Shown one piece after another: positions 50,928 through 57,664 of a stretch of DNA of 64,000 nucleotides. The stretch comes from Tenacibaculum agarivorans (GTDB lineage Bacteria; Bacteroidota; Bacteroidia; Flavobacteriales; Flavobacteriaceae): contig NZ_MSMP01000028.1 in assembly GCF_001936575.1 (NCBI RefSeq), positions 1 to 64,000 of the forward strand, read 5' to 3'. Both the position numbers and the translations under genes were made by a program. Each line of letters opens with the position of its first letter. The stretch's first letter is position 1. The notes under the pieces are model-generated. The model did not search any database and had not been told where the DNA came from. It worked only from the letters and a program-made list of their open reading frames with translations.

Positions 50928-51116
50928 ATGAAAACATCCATCTTAAAATTAGGAAAATCGCTAAACAAAACTCAGCAAAAGAGAATTAGTGGTGGATTTC
51001 GTTTTACATTCTGTAATTCTGATCATGATTGCCCGAGTTGTGAAGGAACTGGATGCCCTGTAGGCTCAGTTATTTGCTATACATGTGTTTCCAATATATG
51101 CATAGGAAATTGTTAA
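50928..51116 (+). CDS. double-glycine leader peptide precursor (62 aa)
   Basis: Starts 2 nt after the previous stop, so translated from the same mRNA. Leader MKTSILKLGKSLNKTQQKRI then SGG, core FRFTFCNSDHDCPSCEGTGC and CYTCVSNICIGNC: eight cysteines in pairs (CxxC, CxxxxC), a densely disulfide-capable core. Confidence 0.85.
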   Translation: MKTSILKLGKSLNKTQQKRISGGFRFTFCNSDHDCPSCEGTGCPVGSVICYTCVSNICIGNC

Positions 51117-51151
51117 TATTAATCAACCCTTAAAATAAAACTAAATAAATT

Positions 51152-51289
51152 ATGAAAAAATCAATTCTAAATTTAGGAACCATATTAGAAAAACAAGATT
51201 TACTACAAATTAAAGGAGCGGAAAATTGTTATTATTTAGAAGATGGAACACTTTTCTGTGAACCTAGTTTATCACTGACTCTAAATTAA
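51152..51289 (+). CDS. double-glycine-type leader peptide precursor (45 aa)
   Basis: Too short for usual gene calling. Leader MKKSILNLGTILEKQDLLQI then KGA; core ENCYYLEDGTLFCEPSLSLT with two cysteines ten apart. 35 nt after the preceding precursor, in the same transcript; terminator follows at 51327-51359. Confidence 0.8.
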   Translation: MKKSILNLGTILEKQDLLQIKGAENCYYLEDGTLFCEPSLSLTLN

Positions 51290-51326
51290 AACAACCGTTC
51301 TGTTTAAGCGTTTTAAAATGAACTAA

Positions 51327-51359
51327 ATTAGGAAGGTGCTATTTCATCACCTTCCTAAT
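51327..51359 (+). terminator. terminator between the peptide triplet and the HlyD gene
   Basis: ATTAGGAAGGTG (51327-51338) pairs with CACCTTCCTAAT (51348-51359), 12 bp, followed by ATTTAATTATAA. The T tract is weak, so read-through into the HlyD gene is likely. Confidence 0.65.
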
Positions 51360-51379
51360 ATTTAATTATAATACAATTT

Positions 51380-52669
51380 ATGCCTCAAAGTAACCAAGAT
51401 ATAGAAATTAGAAGCGAAGAAGTTCAAGAAATACTGAACAAAGTACCCAATTGGATGATTCGATATGGTAACTTATTAATTTTAGCATTAATCTTAATGC
51501 TTCTATTTATATCGTGGTTTATCAAGTACCCTGATGTTATTTCTACTCAGGTTATGGTCACTACACCTGTTCCTCCTGAAAAAATATATGCGAGGTCTGA
51601 AGGTCAATTTGAAGTACTCTTAGCTAGTGAAGGAAGTGATGTTGAGCAGAATGAAATTCTTGCAGTAATTGAAAATAGTGCTTCATATAAAGATGTTTTA
51701 TTACTGAAAAGTATTGTTGATACCATTAATATTCATAATGAAGACTTTGAGTTTCCAATCGATAATTTACAACCGTTAGTCCTTGGTGATATCAATCAAA
51801 TTTATGCACAATTTGAAAATGATTATCAGGAATACAAACTAAATAAAGAACTTACACCTTATAAATCACAAGTATTTGCCAATAAAATGTCTGTGATTGA
51901 AGCAAAGAGCAGATTACAAAACATGCTCTATCAAAAAGAGTTAAATAAAAAAGAATTAGATTTTAAGAAAAAGGATTTAGACAGAAGTAGAAAAATGTTT
52001 GAAAAGGGGGTCATTTCTGAACAAGAAAAAGGCCAAAAAGAAGTAGAATTTCTACAATCACAACGAGCATATCGAAATTTAGATGCCTCTATATCTCAAA
52101 TAAGAGAACTCATCAATAACTCAACAAAAAACTTAGACGACACATCTATTCGTCAAACAAAAGATGATATTCGACTAAAAAAGAAAGCAATACAATCTTT
52201 TTTGTATCTTGATAAGGCAATTAAGGATTGGGAAAAAAGCTACGCTTTAAAAACATCTATGAATGGTAAAGTATCTTTTTTATCGTTTTGGAATAAAAAT
52301 CAAAGTGTAAAAGTTGGGGATTTAATTTTTACTATAATTCCTGAAAAAAGCGAACATTTCATTGGAAAAATAAAAGCTCCAATAGCAAATTCTGGTAAAA
52401 TAAAAATCGGACAAAAAGTTCAAATCAAACTTTTAAATTATCCTTCTGATGAATTCGGAGAATTGAATGGAAAAGTCAAATCAATCTCATTAATACCAGA
52501 TCAAGAAGGAAATTATCTAATTGATGTAGAATTGCCAGAAAAACTAAAAACAACGTATAAAAAAGAAATAGAGTTTAGACAAGAAATGCAAGGAAATGCA
52601 GATATAATAACAGAAGATCTTAGGTTGATTGAACGTTTCTTCTATCAACTAAAAAAGATCGTAAAATAA
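51380..52669 (+). CDS. HlyD family secretion adaptor
   Basis: 429 residues. One membrane helix at about 29-48 (LLILALILMLLFISWFIKY), lipoyl-like half (ARSEGQFEVLLASEGSDVEQNEILAVIE) at about 70-97, long coiled coil (~150-270; KSRLQNMLYQKELNKKELDF), second half and beta-barrel (FIGKIKAPIANSGKIKIGQKV), C-terminal. It joins an ABC exporter to an outer-membrane channel, here most likely the C39 exporter upstream. Starts 90 nt after the last triplet precursor. Confidence 0.93.
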   Translation: MPQSNQDIEIRSEEVQEILNKVPNWMIRYGNLLILALILMLLFISWFIKYPDVISTQVMVTTPVPPEKIYARSEGQFEVLLASEGSDVEQNEILAVIENSASYKDVLLLKSIVDTINIHNEDFEFPIDNLQPLVLGDINQIYAQFENDYQEYKLNKELTPYKSQVFANKMSVIEAKSRLQNMLYQKELNKKELDFKKKDLDRSRKMFEKGVISEQEKGQKEVEFLQSQRAYRNLDASISQIRELINNSTKNLDDTSIRQTKDDIRLKKKAIQSFLYLDKAIKDWEKSYALKTSMNGKVSFLSFWNKNQSVKVGDLIFTIIPEKSEHFIGKIKAPIANSGKIKIGQKVQIKLLNYPSDEFGELNGKVKSISLIPDQEGNYLIDVELPEKLKTTYKKEIEFRQEMQGNADIITEDLRLIERFFYQLKKIVK

Positions 52670-52670
52670 A

Positions 52671-52719
52671 TTTTCGCGAAGAATAGACACAAGCCTTGAG
52701 TGTCTCTAAATGTTCAAGG
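52671..52719 (+). promoter_or_regulatory. leader element copy 3
   Basis: TTCGCGAAGAATA, AGACAC (52685-52690) with GTGTCT (52700-52705), loop CCTTGA (52694-52699) with TCAAGG (52714-52719). The 8-nt spacer between stems and 26 nt to the ATG at 52746 match other copies. It starts just after the HlyD stop. Confidence 0.75.
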
Positions 52720-52745
52720 ATTTAATCAATTTTAAATCTTTTATT

Positions 52746-52943
52746 ATGAAAAAATCAATTTTAAATTTAGGAAACGTACTTTCTAAAGATGAACAATCAA
52801 ATGTACATGGAAGTATACAGCTTATACAAATAGCTGAATGTTCAAGTGTTTGTCGTACTGCAAAATCTGGAACAAGATGCGTTTCTGGAGGAACTCATTG
52901 TCCAGGAGAATGCGATGGACGCGGCGGTTGGTATAACTACTAA
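52746..52943 (+). CDS. double-glycine-type leader peptide precursor, GGW family member 1 (65 aa)
   Basis: The frame can be extended to 52710 but the ATG at 52746 gives the family leader: MKKSILNLGNVLSKDEQSNV then HGS (a GS-type end). Core with five cysteines, C-x3-C ... C ... CPGECDGRGGWYNY. The end is shared with the precursor at 54767-54961 (CPGxCDGxGGWxNY), so the two are paralogues. Confidence 0.84.
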   Translation: MKKSILNLGNVLSKDEQSNVHGSIQLIQIAECSSVCRTAKSGTRCVSGGTHCPGECDGRGGWYNY

Positions 52944-52951
52944 AATTTAAA

Positions 52952-52984
52952 ACGATAGAGAAGCTTAATTTCTTCTCTATTGTT
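52952..52984 (+). terminator. hairpin after the first GGW-type peptide
   Basis: ATAGAGAAG and CTTCTCTAT arms with outer ACG/TGT partial pairing around a CTTAATTT loop; a weak T run follows (TGTTCT). Probable terminator. Confidence 0.55.
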
Positions 52985-53100
52985 CTCAACAACTTACGAT
53001 TTATACACTACTCTTTTTAACGAAACTTGTTATTAAGAAGTTATTTACATGATTTAAGACTAGGATACTCTAGTACTAAATCTATGCTTCTAAAATAAAT

Positions 53101-53123
53101 TTTGAGTGTTTAAAACATTCAAG
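53101..53123 (+). promoter_or_regulatory. degenerate leader element copy 4
   Basis: TTGAGTGTTT then AAAACAT and TCAAG: the downstream half of the element is recognisable, and TTTGA still pairs with TTCAAG at 53119-53123. The AGACAC arm and TTCGCGA start are lost. 29 nt before the ATG at 53153. Confidence 0.4.
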
Positions 53124-53152
53124 AATTTAATCAATTTTAAATTTAAAAAATT

Positions 53153-53371
53153 ATGAAAAAATCAATCTTAAAATTAGGAAAGACTTTAAATAAAACAGAG
53201 CAAAAGGTAATTAATGGAGGTCAAGTATTTAGAGGACCATGTTTTGAATGGTGTGCTTGCCCGCATTTACAAGAACTTTATTGGAAACCATTAAACTGTA
53301 GTTGTAGCAGTGGAGGATCTGGAGGGTCTGGTGGAGGCGGCTCTACTGGAGGATCGAATCAACCAGTATAA
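53153..53371 (+). CDS. double-glycine leader peptide precursor with Gly/Ser tail (72 aa)
   Basis: Leader MKKSILKLGKTLNKTEQKVI then NGG. Core starts QVFRGPCFEWCACPHLQ and has five cysteines, then CSCSSGGSGGSGGGGSTGG, a flexible Gly/Ser-rich tail. Terminator at 53389-53414. The leader element before it is degenerate, so its control may differ. Confidence 0.83.
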   Translation: MKKSILKLGKTLNKTEQKVINGGQVFRGPCFEWCACPHLQELYWKPLNCSCSSGGSGGSGGGGSTGGSNQPV

Positions 53372-53388
53372 TCTTACATAAAATACTT

Positions 53389-53418
53389 AAGAGCTGTCTA
53401 AATAGACAGCTCTTTTTA
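53389..53418 (+). terminator. strong terminator after the Gly/Ser-tail peptide
   Basis: AAGAGCTGTCTA pairs with TAGACAGCTCTT around AA, followed by TTTATTTT. It lies 18 nt after the stop codon at 53371. Confidence 0.82.
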
Positions 53419-53720
53419 TTTTAAAATATAATTTTTAATTATCATTATCATTAAAAGAATTAATAGTTATTACTACTAATACTTCGTAAAACATGGTGTT
53501 TTTCCTCTGAATTAAACAAGAAATAATAAATAAATTAGTAATCGAAACTTCCCCGAATACTCTCCTTCCATTCTTAAAAGTATTCCAAAGCCTCTGAAAA
53601 GAGGCTTTTTCTATTATAACACTATTTATTTCAAAAACAAATCATTTTAAATAGTACTAAATCATAGTATTAAGGAACGTATTTATATACAATCTGACAC
53701 TTATTCAAAAGTGTTTGCAA
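53419..53720. other. spacer with an orphan terminator, possible small RNA
   Basis: No peptide gene found on either strand. The second terminator at 53587-53611 closes nothing visible. The box TACTAAATC at 53655-53663 is shared with 53074-53082 and 54265-54273, also upstream of precursor units, so this is probably promoter-side sequence of the next unit. Confidence 0.5.
53587..53611 (+). terminator. orphan terminator
   Basis: AAAGCCTCT and AGAGGCTTT form a 9-bp stem with a GAAA tetraloop, then TTC and AT. The preceding 170 bases hold no gene, so it may end a small RNA. Confidence 0.7.
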
Positions 53721-53721
53721 A

Positions 53722-53775
53722 ATATTCTTTCGCGAGAAATAGACACAGACCTTGAGTGTCTTTAAATGTTCGAGG
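53722..53775 (+). promoter_or_regulatory. leader element copy 5
   Basis: TATTCTTTCGCGAGAAATA start, AGACAC (53741-53746) with GTGTCT (53756-53761), loop CCTTGA (53750-53755) with TCGAGG (53770-53775), where the U-A pair is a U-G pair. 27 nt to the ATG at 53803. Confidence 0.75.
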
Positions 53776-53802
53776 GTTTAATCAATTTTTAAATCTTTTA
53801 CG

Positions 53803-53949
53803 ATGAAAAAATCAATCTTAACATTAGGAAAAACCTTAAACAAAACTCAACAAAAAACAATTAATGGAGGAACCCCTCCATGTTCTTACGCTATTTGCCA
53901 AACGTGGGAATATTTAATTCTTAGACCAGCTTGCTATTGTGAAACTTAA
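53803..53949 (+). CDS. double-glycine leader peptide precursor (48 aa)
   Basis: Too short for usual gene calling. Leader MKKSILTLGKTLNKTQQKTI then NGG; core TPPCSYAICQTWEYLILRPA and CYCET, four cysteines. Followed by a second precursor at 53962 after 12 nt. Confidence 0.82.
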   Translation: MKKSILTLGKTLNKTQQKTINGGTPPCSYAICQTWEYLILRPACYCET

Positions 53950-53961
53950 AATCGTGTAATG

Positions 53962-54123
53962 ATGAAAAAGTCAATTTTAAACTTAGGTACACCGATCAGT
54001 AAAAAGCATTTACAAAAAATTAATGGTGGCATCGGTATATGTAGTACAATTCCTTCTTGCCCTAAAATAAACGACAAATATTGCATTGTTGTAGGCATAG
54101 GTATTTGCTATGTTGCAGGTTAG
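53962..54123 (+). CDS. double-glycine leader peptide precursor (53 aa)
   Basis: Two ATGs in a row (53959 and 53962); the second gives MKKSILNLGTPISKKHLQKI then NGG. Core IGICSTIPSCPKINDKYCIVV with four cysteines and a hydrophobic end. Cotranscribed with the precursor at 53803. Terminator at 54152-54185. Confidence 0.82.
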   Translation: MKKSILNLGTPISKKHLQKINGGIGICSTIPSCPKINDKYCIVVGIGICYVAG

Positions 54124-54151
54124 TATATAAGTCTAAAAACTTATAAAGCTT

Positions 54152-54185
54152 AAAACATGGAGTTTGAAATCAAACTCCATGTTTT
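54152..54185 (+). terminator. very strong hairpin terminator
   Basis: AAAACATGGAGTTTGA (54152-54167) pairs with TCAAACTCCATGTTTT (54170-54185), a perfect 16-bp stem with an AA loop, followed by ATCTC. Confidence 0.8.
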
Positions 54186-54322
54186 ATCTCCTCTACACAG
54201 TCAATACAAACCTTTTTTATACTGTCTGAAGAATTCATAATTATTTTTTTTCACTTCTTATGGTACTAAATCAAGTTTTAGAGGAACATATCTATAAAAC
54301 CTAATAATTGACATCTTTATAC

Positions 54323-54376
54323 AATATTCTTTCGCGAGAAATAGACGCAAACCTTGAGTGCTTTAAATGTTCAAGG
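54323..54376 (+). promoter_or_regulatory. leader element copy 6
   Basis: TATTCTTTCGCGAGAAATA start, AGACGC (54343-54348) with GTGCTT, pairing kept with one G-U and a bulge, loop CCTTGA (54352-54357) with TCAAGG (54371-54376). 26 nt to the ATG at 54403. Confidence 0.72.
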
Positions 54377-54402
54377 GGTTAATCAATTTTTAAACTTTCA
54401 TC

Positions 54403-54624
54403 ATGAAAAAATCAATTGTAAATATTGGAAAAACTTTAGATAAGAAAGAACAACAAAAAATTAACGGAGGCGAACTTTTAAATTTCTGCAGGTACCGTTG
54501 TAATGGAAGAAATTATGTTTTAGTTGGCGGACAAGGCAATTATTGTTATTTAAATTTTCCTGCAATAATACCAAACCATCCAAACTGTGGTGGTAGCGGT
54601 GGAGGAACTCCTATTTACGCGTAG
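54403..54624 (+). CDS. double-glycine leader peptide precursor (73 aa)
   Basis: Leader MKKSIVNIGKTLDKKEQQKI then NGG. Core ELLNFCRYRCNGRNYVLVGG with four cysteines in total and a CGGSGGGTPIYA end, similar in style to the Gly/Ser tail at 53153-53371. No clear terminator after it. Confidence 0.83.
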   Translation: MKKSIVNIGKTLDKKEQQKINGGELLNFCRYRCNGRNYVLVGGQGNYCYLNFPAIIPNHPNCGGSGGGTPIYA

Positions 54625-54687
54625 TTGAATTTCTTTTTTAATTAAAAAGAAAATACTAGTGGTTTACAATACATAAACTAATACTAC

Positions 54688-54740
54688 AATATTCTTTCGC
54701 AAAACAGACACAAACCTTGAGTGTCTTTAAATGTTCAAGG
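54688..54740 (+). promoter_or_regulatory. leader element copy 7
   Basis: TATTCTTTCGC start, AGACAC (54706-54711) with GTGTCT (54721-54726), loop CCTTGA (54715-54720) with TCAAGG (54735-54740). 26 nt to the ATG at 54767. The AT-rich stretch after it differs from other copies. Confidence 0.75.
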
Positions 54741-54766
54741 AATTTTTCAACTTAAATTAAGTTTTT

Positions 54767-54961
54767 ATGAAAAAATCCATTTTAACCATTGGAAAAGCTT
54801 TAGATAAAGCAGAACAATTAGAAATCGCTGGAGGTCGCGAATTAATTATCAGAATCGGACTGTGTTCAGAAGTATGTCCGACGGCAACTACTACAATTAA
54901 ATGTGGACCTCCACATTGTCCAGGAGTATGTGATGGTCAAGGCGGTTGGATTAACTATTAA
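54767..54961 (+). CDS. double-glycine leader peptide precursor, GGW family member 2 (64 aa)
   Basis: Leader MKKSILTIGKALDKAEQLEI then AGG. Core with five cysteines, C-x3-C ... C ... CPGVCDGQGGWINY, homologous to 52746-52943. Last unit of the locus, with its own terminator at 54972-55004. Confidence 0.85.
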   Translation: MKKSILTIGKALDKAEQLEIAGGRELIIRIGLCSEVCPTATTTIKCGPPHCPGVCDGQGGWINY

Positions 54962-54971
54962 ACCGTAAAAT

Positions 54972-55004
54972 GAAATGAGGAATTCAAAATTCCTCATTTC
55001 TTTC
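54972..55004 (+). terminator. terminator at the end of the peptide locus
   Basis: GAAATGAGGAATT (54972-54984) pairs with AATTCCTCATTTC (54988-55000), 13 bp, then TTTCTC. Also works as the end point for ribE on the other strand. Confidence 0.78.
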
Positions 55005-55034
55005 TCAATACACATTATTTTATATATTCAAATT

Positions 55035-55628
55035 TTAAGCACTCTTAAAACCATGTAATCTAGCTACATATTTACCTAATACATCAAACTCCAGATTAAT
55101 TATAGTTCCTATCTTTAAGTTTTTAAACATGGTATGTTCTAAAGTATACGGTATAATAGCTACACTAAATTCGTTCTTCTTAGAATTTACTACTGTTAAA
55201 CTTACTCCGTTAACTGTAATTGACCCTTTTTCAATCGTAATGTTTTCACTATTTGAGTTATATTCAAAAGTAAAAATAGTACTTCCTTCTGCATCTTCAA
55301 TACGCTTACAAACTCCTGTTTCATCGACATGACCTTGAACAATATGCCCGTCTAGTCGATCTCCTAACTTCATAGCTCTTTCCAAATTTACTTGCTCCCC
55401 TACTACCCAATCACCTACAGCCGTTTTATCAATAGTCTCTTTAATTGCTGTAACTGTATACTCTTTTCCATTAATTCCAACCACTGTTAAACATACACCA
55501 TTGTGAGCAACACTCTGATCTATCTTTAATTCTTGAGTAATCTCACTTTCTAAAGAAATATGTAAATTCTCTTGTTCTTTTTCCAATTTAGTTACCACTC
55601 CTAGGGTTTCAATAATACCAGTGAACAT
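55035..55628 (-). CDS. ribE: riboflavin synthase (alpha subunit)
   Basis: 197 residues, the standard length. Starts MFTGIIETLGVV, the usual N-terminus, and has two lumazine-binding repeats: AHNGVCLTVVGINGKEYTV at about 41 and KGSITVNGVSLTVVNSKKN at about 132. The final step of riboflavin synthesis: dismutation of two 6,7-dimethyl-8-ribityllumazine molecules. Divergent from pdxA, 57 bp apart; the shared intergenic region should hold both promoters. Confidence 0.96.
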   Translation of the reverse strand: MFTGIIETLGVVTKLEKEQENLHISLESEITQELKIDQSVAHNGVCLTVVGINGKEYTVTAIKETIDKTAVGDWVVGEQVNLERAMKLGDRLDGHIVQGHVDETGVCKRIEDAEGSTIFTFEYNSNSENITIEKGSITVNGVSLTVVNSKKNEFSVAIIPYTLEHTMFKNLKIGTIINLEFDVLGKYVARLHGFKSA

Positions 55629-55685
55629 TCCTTAAAATTTAGTTACTTTTGTTAGCATCAAAAATACAACATCACTAACCTAAAT

Positions 55686-56720
55686 ATGGAAAAATCTAAT
55701 AAAATTATTGCAGGTATTTCAATTGGAGATATAAATGGAATAGGAATAGAAGTAATTTTAAAAACATTTGAAGATAAGAGAATGTTAGATTTTTGCACTC
55801 CTGTTATTTTTGGGTCTAATAAAGTAATTTCTTTCCATAAAAAAGCGCTTAATGTAAATACAAGTATACACGGAATTCAATCATTAGATAAAATAGTTCA
55901 CGGAAAAGTAAACTTGTTAAACATTTGGAAAGAAGAAGTAAAGGTTGAAATCGGAAAAACAACACCTTTGGGAGGCAAATACGCGCTTAAATCGCTATCG
56001 CAAGCAGTAAGTGCCTTAAAAGAAAACAAAATAGACCTATTACTTACGGCACCTATTAATAAAGAAAATATTCAATCTGAAGAATTTAATTTTCCTGGGC
56101 ATACAGAATTTCTAGAGGCTGAGCTGGAAGGAGAAAGTTTAATGATTTTAATGAACGAAGGTTTACGTATTGGTTTAATTACTGGACATATCCCTGTATC
56201 TAAGATTTCTGAAACGATCACTCCAGAATTGATTACTCAAAAAGTAAATATTATGCACAAGTCTTTAAAACAAGACTTTAATATTGGAAAACCTAAGATT
56301 GCTATTTTAGGATTGAATCCTCATTGCGGTGATAAAGGTGTAATGGGCAAAGAAGATGATGAAATTATTAGGCCTACTGTAGAAGAAATTAAGAAAACAG
56401 GTAAAATGGTTTTTGGTCCATACGCTGCTGATGGTTTCTTTGGCTCTAAAACGTACGAGCAATTTGATGGTATTTTGGCCATGTATCATGATCAAGGTTT
56501 AGCACCTTTTAAGGCATTATCTTTTGGAAATGGAGTTAATTTTACCGCAGGTTTAGATAAAATAAGAACTTCCCCTGATCATGGAACTGGTTTTGATATT
56601 GCTGGAAAAAATAAAGCGAATACCGATTCATTTAAAGAAGCTTTGTTTAGTTCTCTTCAAATTTTCAAAAACAGAAATGAAAATATTGAGTTAGAATCAA
56701 ATAGATTAAAATCAAAATAA
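55686..56720 (+). CDS. pdxA: 4-hydroxythreonine-4-phosphate dehydrogenase
   Basis: 344 residues. Metal and substrate motifs visible: ISIGDINGIGIEV (about 12-24), FPGHTEFLEA (about 136, His ligand), MYHDQGLAPFKAL (about 265, second His) and RTSPDHGTGFDIAGK (about 297, third). It oxidises 4-phosphohydroxy-L-threonine with NAD in vitamin B6 synthesis. Divergent from ribE. Confidence 0.96.
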   Translation: MEKSNKIIAGISIGDINGIGIEVILKTFEDKRMLDFCTPVIFGSNKVISFHKKALNVNTSIHGIQSLDKIVHGKVNLLNIWKEEVKVEIGKTTPLGGKYALKSLSQAVSALKENKIDLLLTAPINKENIQSEEFNFPGHTEFLEAELEGESLMILMNEGLRIGLITGHIPVSKISETITPELITQKVNIMHKSLKQDFNIGKPKIAILGLNPHCGDKGVMGKEDDEIIRPTVEEIKKTGKMVFGPYAADGFFGSKTYEQFDGILAMYHDQGLAPFKALSFGNGVNFTAGLDKIRTSPDHGTGFDIAGKNKANTDSFKEALFSSLQIFKNRNENIELESNRLKSK

Positions 56721-56753
56721 AATTTATTTATTCCGTATTACAAAACATTTTAT

Positions 56754-56761
56754 TATATTTG
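56754..56761 (+). promoter_or_regulatory. TAnnTTTG box of the DUF177-rpmF unit
   Basis: TATATTTG, 22 nt before the ATG at 56784, leader ~15-20 nt. Confidence 0.65.
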
Positions 56762-56783
56762 CGCCCTCAAATTGATAGTGTAA

Positions 56784-57329
56784 ATGAAAGATTTAAAAGA
56801 ATATAACATTTCTTTTGTCGGTTTAAAAGAAGGAAACCACGAGTTTACATATCAAATTGATAACACGTTCTTTACGAAATTTCAATTCGAAGAGTTTAAC
56901 GAAGCTAACGTGAACATACACATTGACTTTGTTAAAAAAAGTACATTAATGGAATTGATTTTTACAGCAAATGGTTACGTTAATGTTCCTTGTGATATTA
57001 CAAGCGAACCGTATAACCAAGACTTAGAAGGTAAATTTAAGTTGATTGTAAAATTTGGTCCAGAATTTAATGATGAAGATGATGAAATTTTAATTTTGCC
57101 TCATGAAGAGTACCAACTTAATGTTGCACAATATATTTATGAGTTAATAGTGCTGTCAGTTCCTTCTAAAAGAATTCATCCAGATGTTTTAAATGGAACC
57201 ATGGAATCTGACACATTAAAAAAATTAAAAGAACTAGAAATTAATAAGGAAAAAACAGTTGATAATAAAAGTACGACTGACCCAAGATGGGATAAGTTAA
57301 AAGATTTACTAACAGGAAAAAACACGTAA
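56784..57329 (+). CDS. YceD/DUF177 family protein
   Basis: 181 residues with a beta-rich YceD (DUF177) core; acidic DEDDEILILPHEEYQLNVAQYIYELIVLSVPSKR string near 105-135 is typical. Role linked to ribosome or 23S rRNA in other bacteria, mostly by gene position: it is cotranscribed with rpmF (2-nt gap), as in most bacteria. Two cysteines of some relatives are missing; one Cys (PCDI) is seen. Confidence 0.88.
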   Translation: MKDLKEYNISFVGLKEGNHEFTYQIDNTFFTKFQFEEFNEANVNIHIDFVKKSTLMELIFTANGYVNVPCDITSEPYNQDLEGKFKLIVKFGPEFNDEDDEILILPHEEYQLNVAQYIYELIVLSVPSKRIHPDVLNGTMESDTLKKLKELEINKEKTVDNKSTTDPRWDKLKDLLTGKNT

Positions 57330-57331
57330 TA

Positions 57332-57529
57332 ATGGCACATCCTAAGAGAAAAATATCAAAAACAAGAAGAGATAAAAGAAGAACTCACTATAAGGCAACT
57401 TTACCACAGATTGCAGTAGATCCAACTACTGGTGAAGCACACTTATACCACAGAGCTCACTGGCACGAAGGTAAACTATACTACAGAGGTCAGGTAGTTA
57501 TCGATTCTACTGAAGAAGCTGAAGCTTAG
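57332..57529 (+). CDS. rpmF: 50S ribosomal protein L32
   Basis: 65 residues. MAHPKRKISKTRRDKRRTHYK is the L32 start. The zinc-binding cysteines of some L32 proteins are missing (C- form), as often in Bacteroidota. 2 nt after DUF177; terminator at 57571-57603. Confidence 0.97.
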   Translation: MAHPKRKISKTRRDKRRTHYKATLPQIAVDPTTGEAHLYHRAHWHEGKLYYRGQVVIDSTEEAEA

Positions 57530-57570
57530 AGTTTTTAATAGAATTTAAAATTCTAAACTTTAACGTATTT

Positions 57571-57603
57571 AACGTCAAAAACCTTAGTTTTTGGCGTTTT
57601 TTT
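57571..57603 (+). terminator. terminator after rpmF
   Basis: AACGTCAAAAA pairs with TTTTTGGCGTT around CCTTAG, followed by a T run to 57603. Confidence 0.83.
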
Positions 57604-57628
57604 CGTTAAAAAGTGAAAAAAAAATCAC

Positions 57629-57636
57629 TACTTTTG
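57629..57636 (+). promoter_or_regulatory. TAnnTTTG box of fabH
   Basis: TACTTTTG, 28 nt before the ATG at 57665. Likely promoter for fabH-accB-accC. Confidence 0.6.
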
Positions 57637-57664
57637 AAAACTAAATTTACTATAAGTAACAAGC

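Noticed and set aside
54308..54330. sigma-70-like TTGACA promoter before 54403
   Set aside because: TTGACA is present once, lacks a matching -10 in other copies, and Bacteroidota use TTG/TAnnTTTG; chance is likely.
48111..54740. leader elements as plain terminators of upstream genes
   Set aside because: AGACAC/GTGTCT is followed by only TTT, the element sits at constant 26-27 nt before precursor starts and also occurs far from any upstream gene (53722, 54323), so a leader role is better supported.
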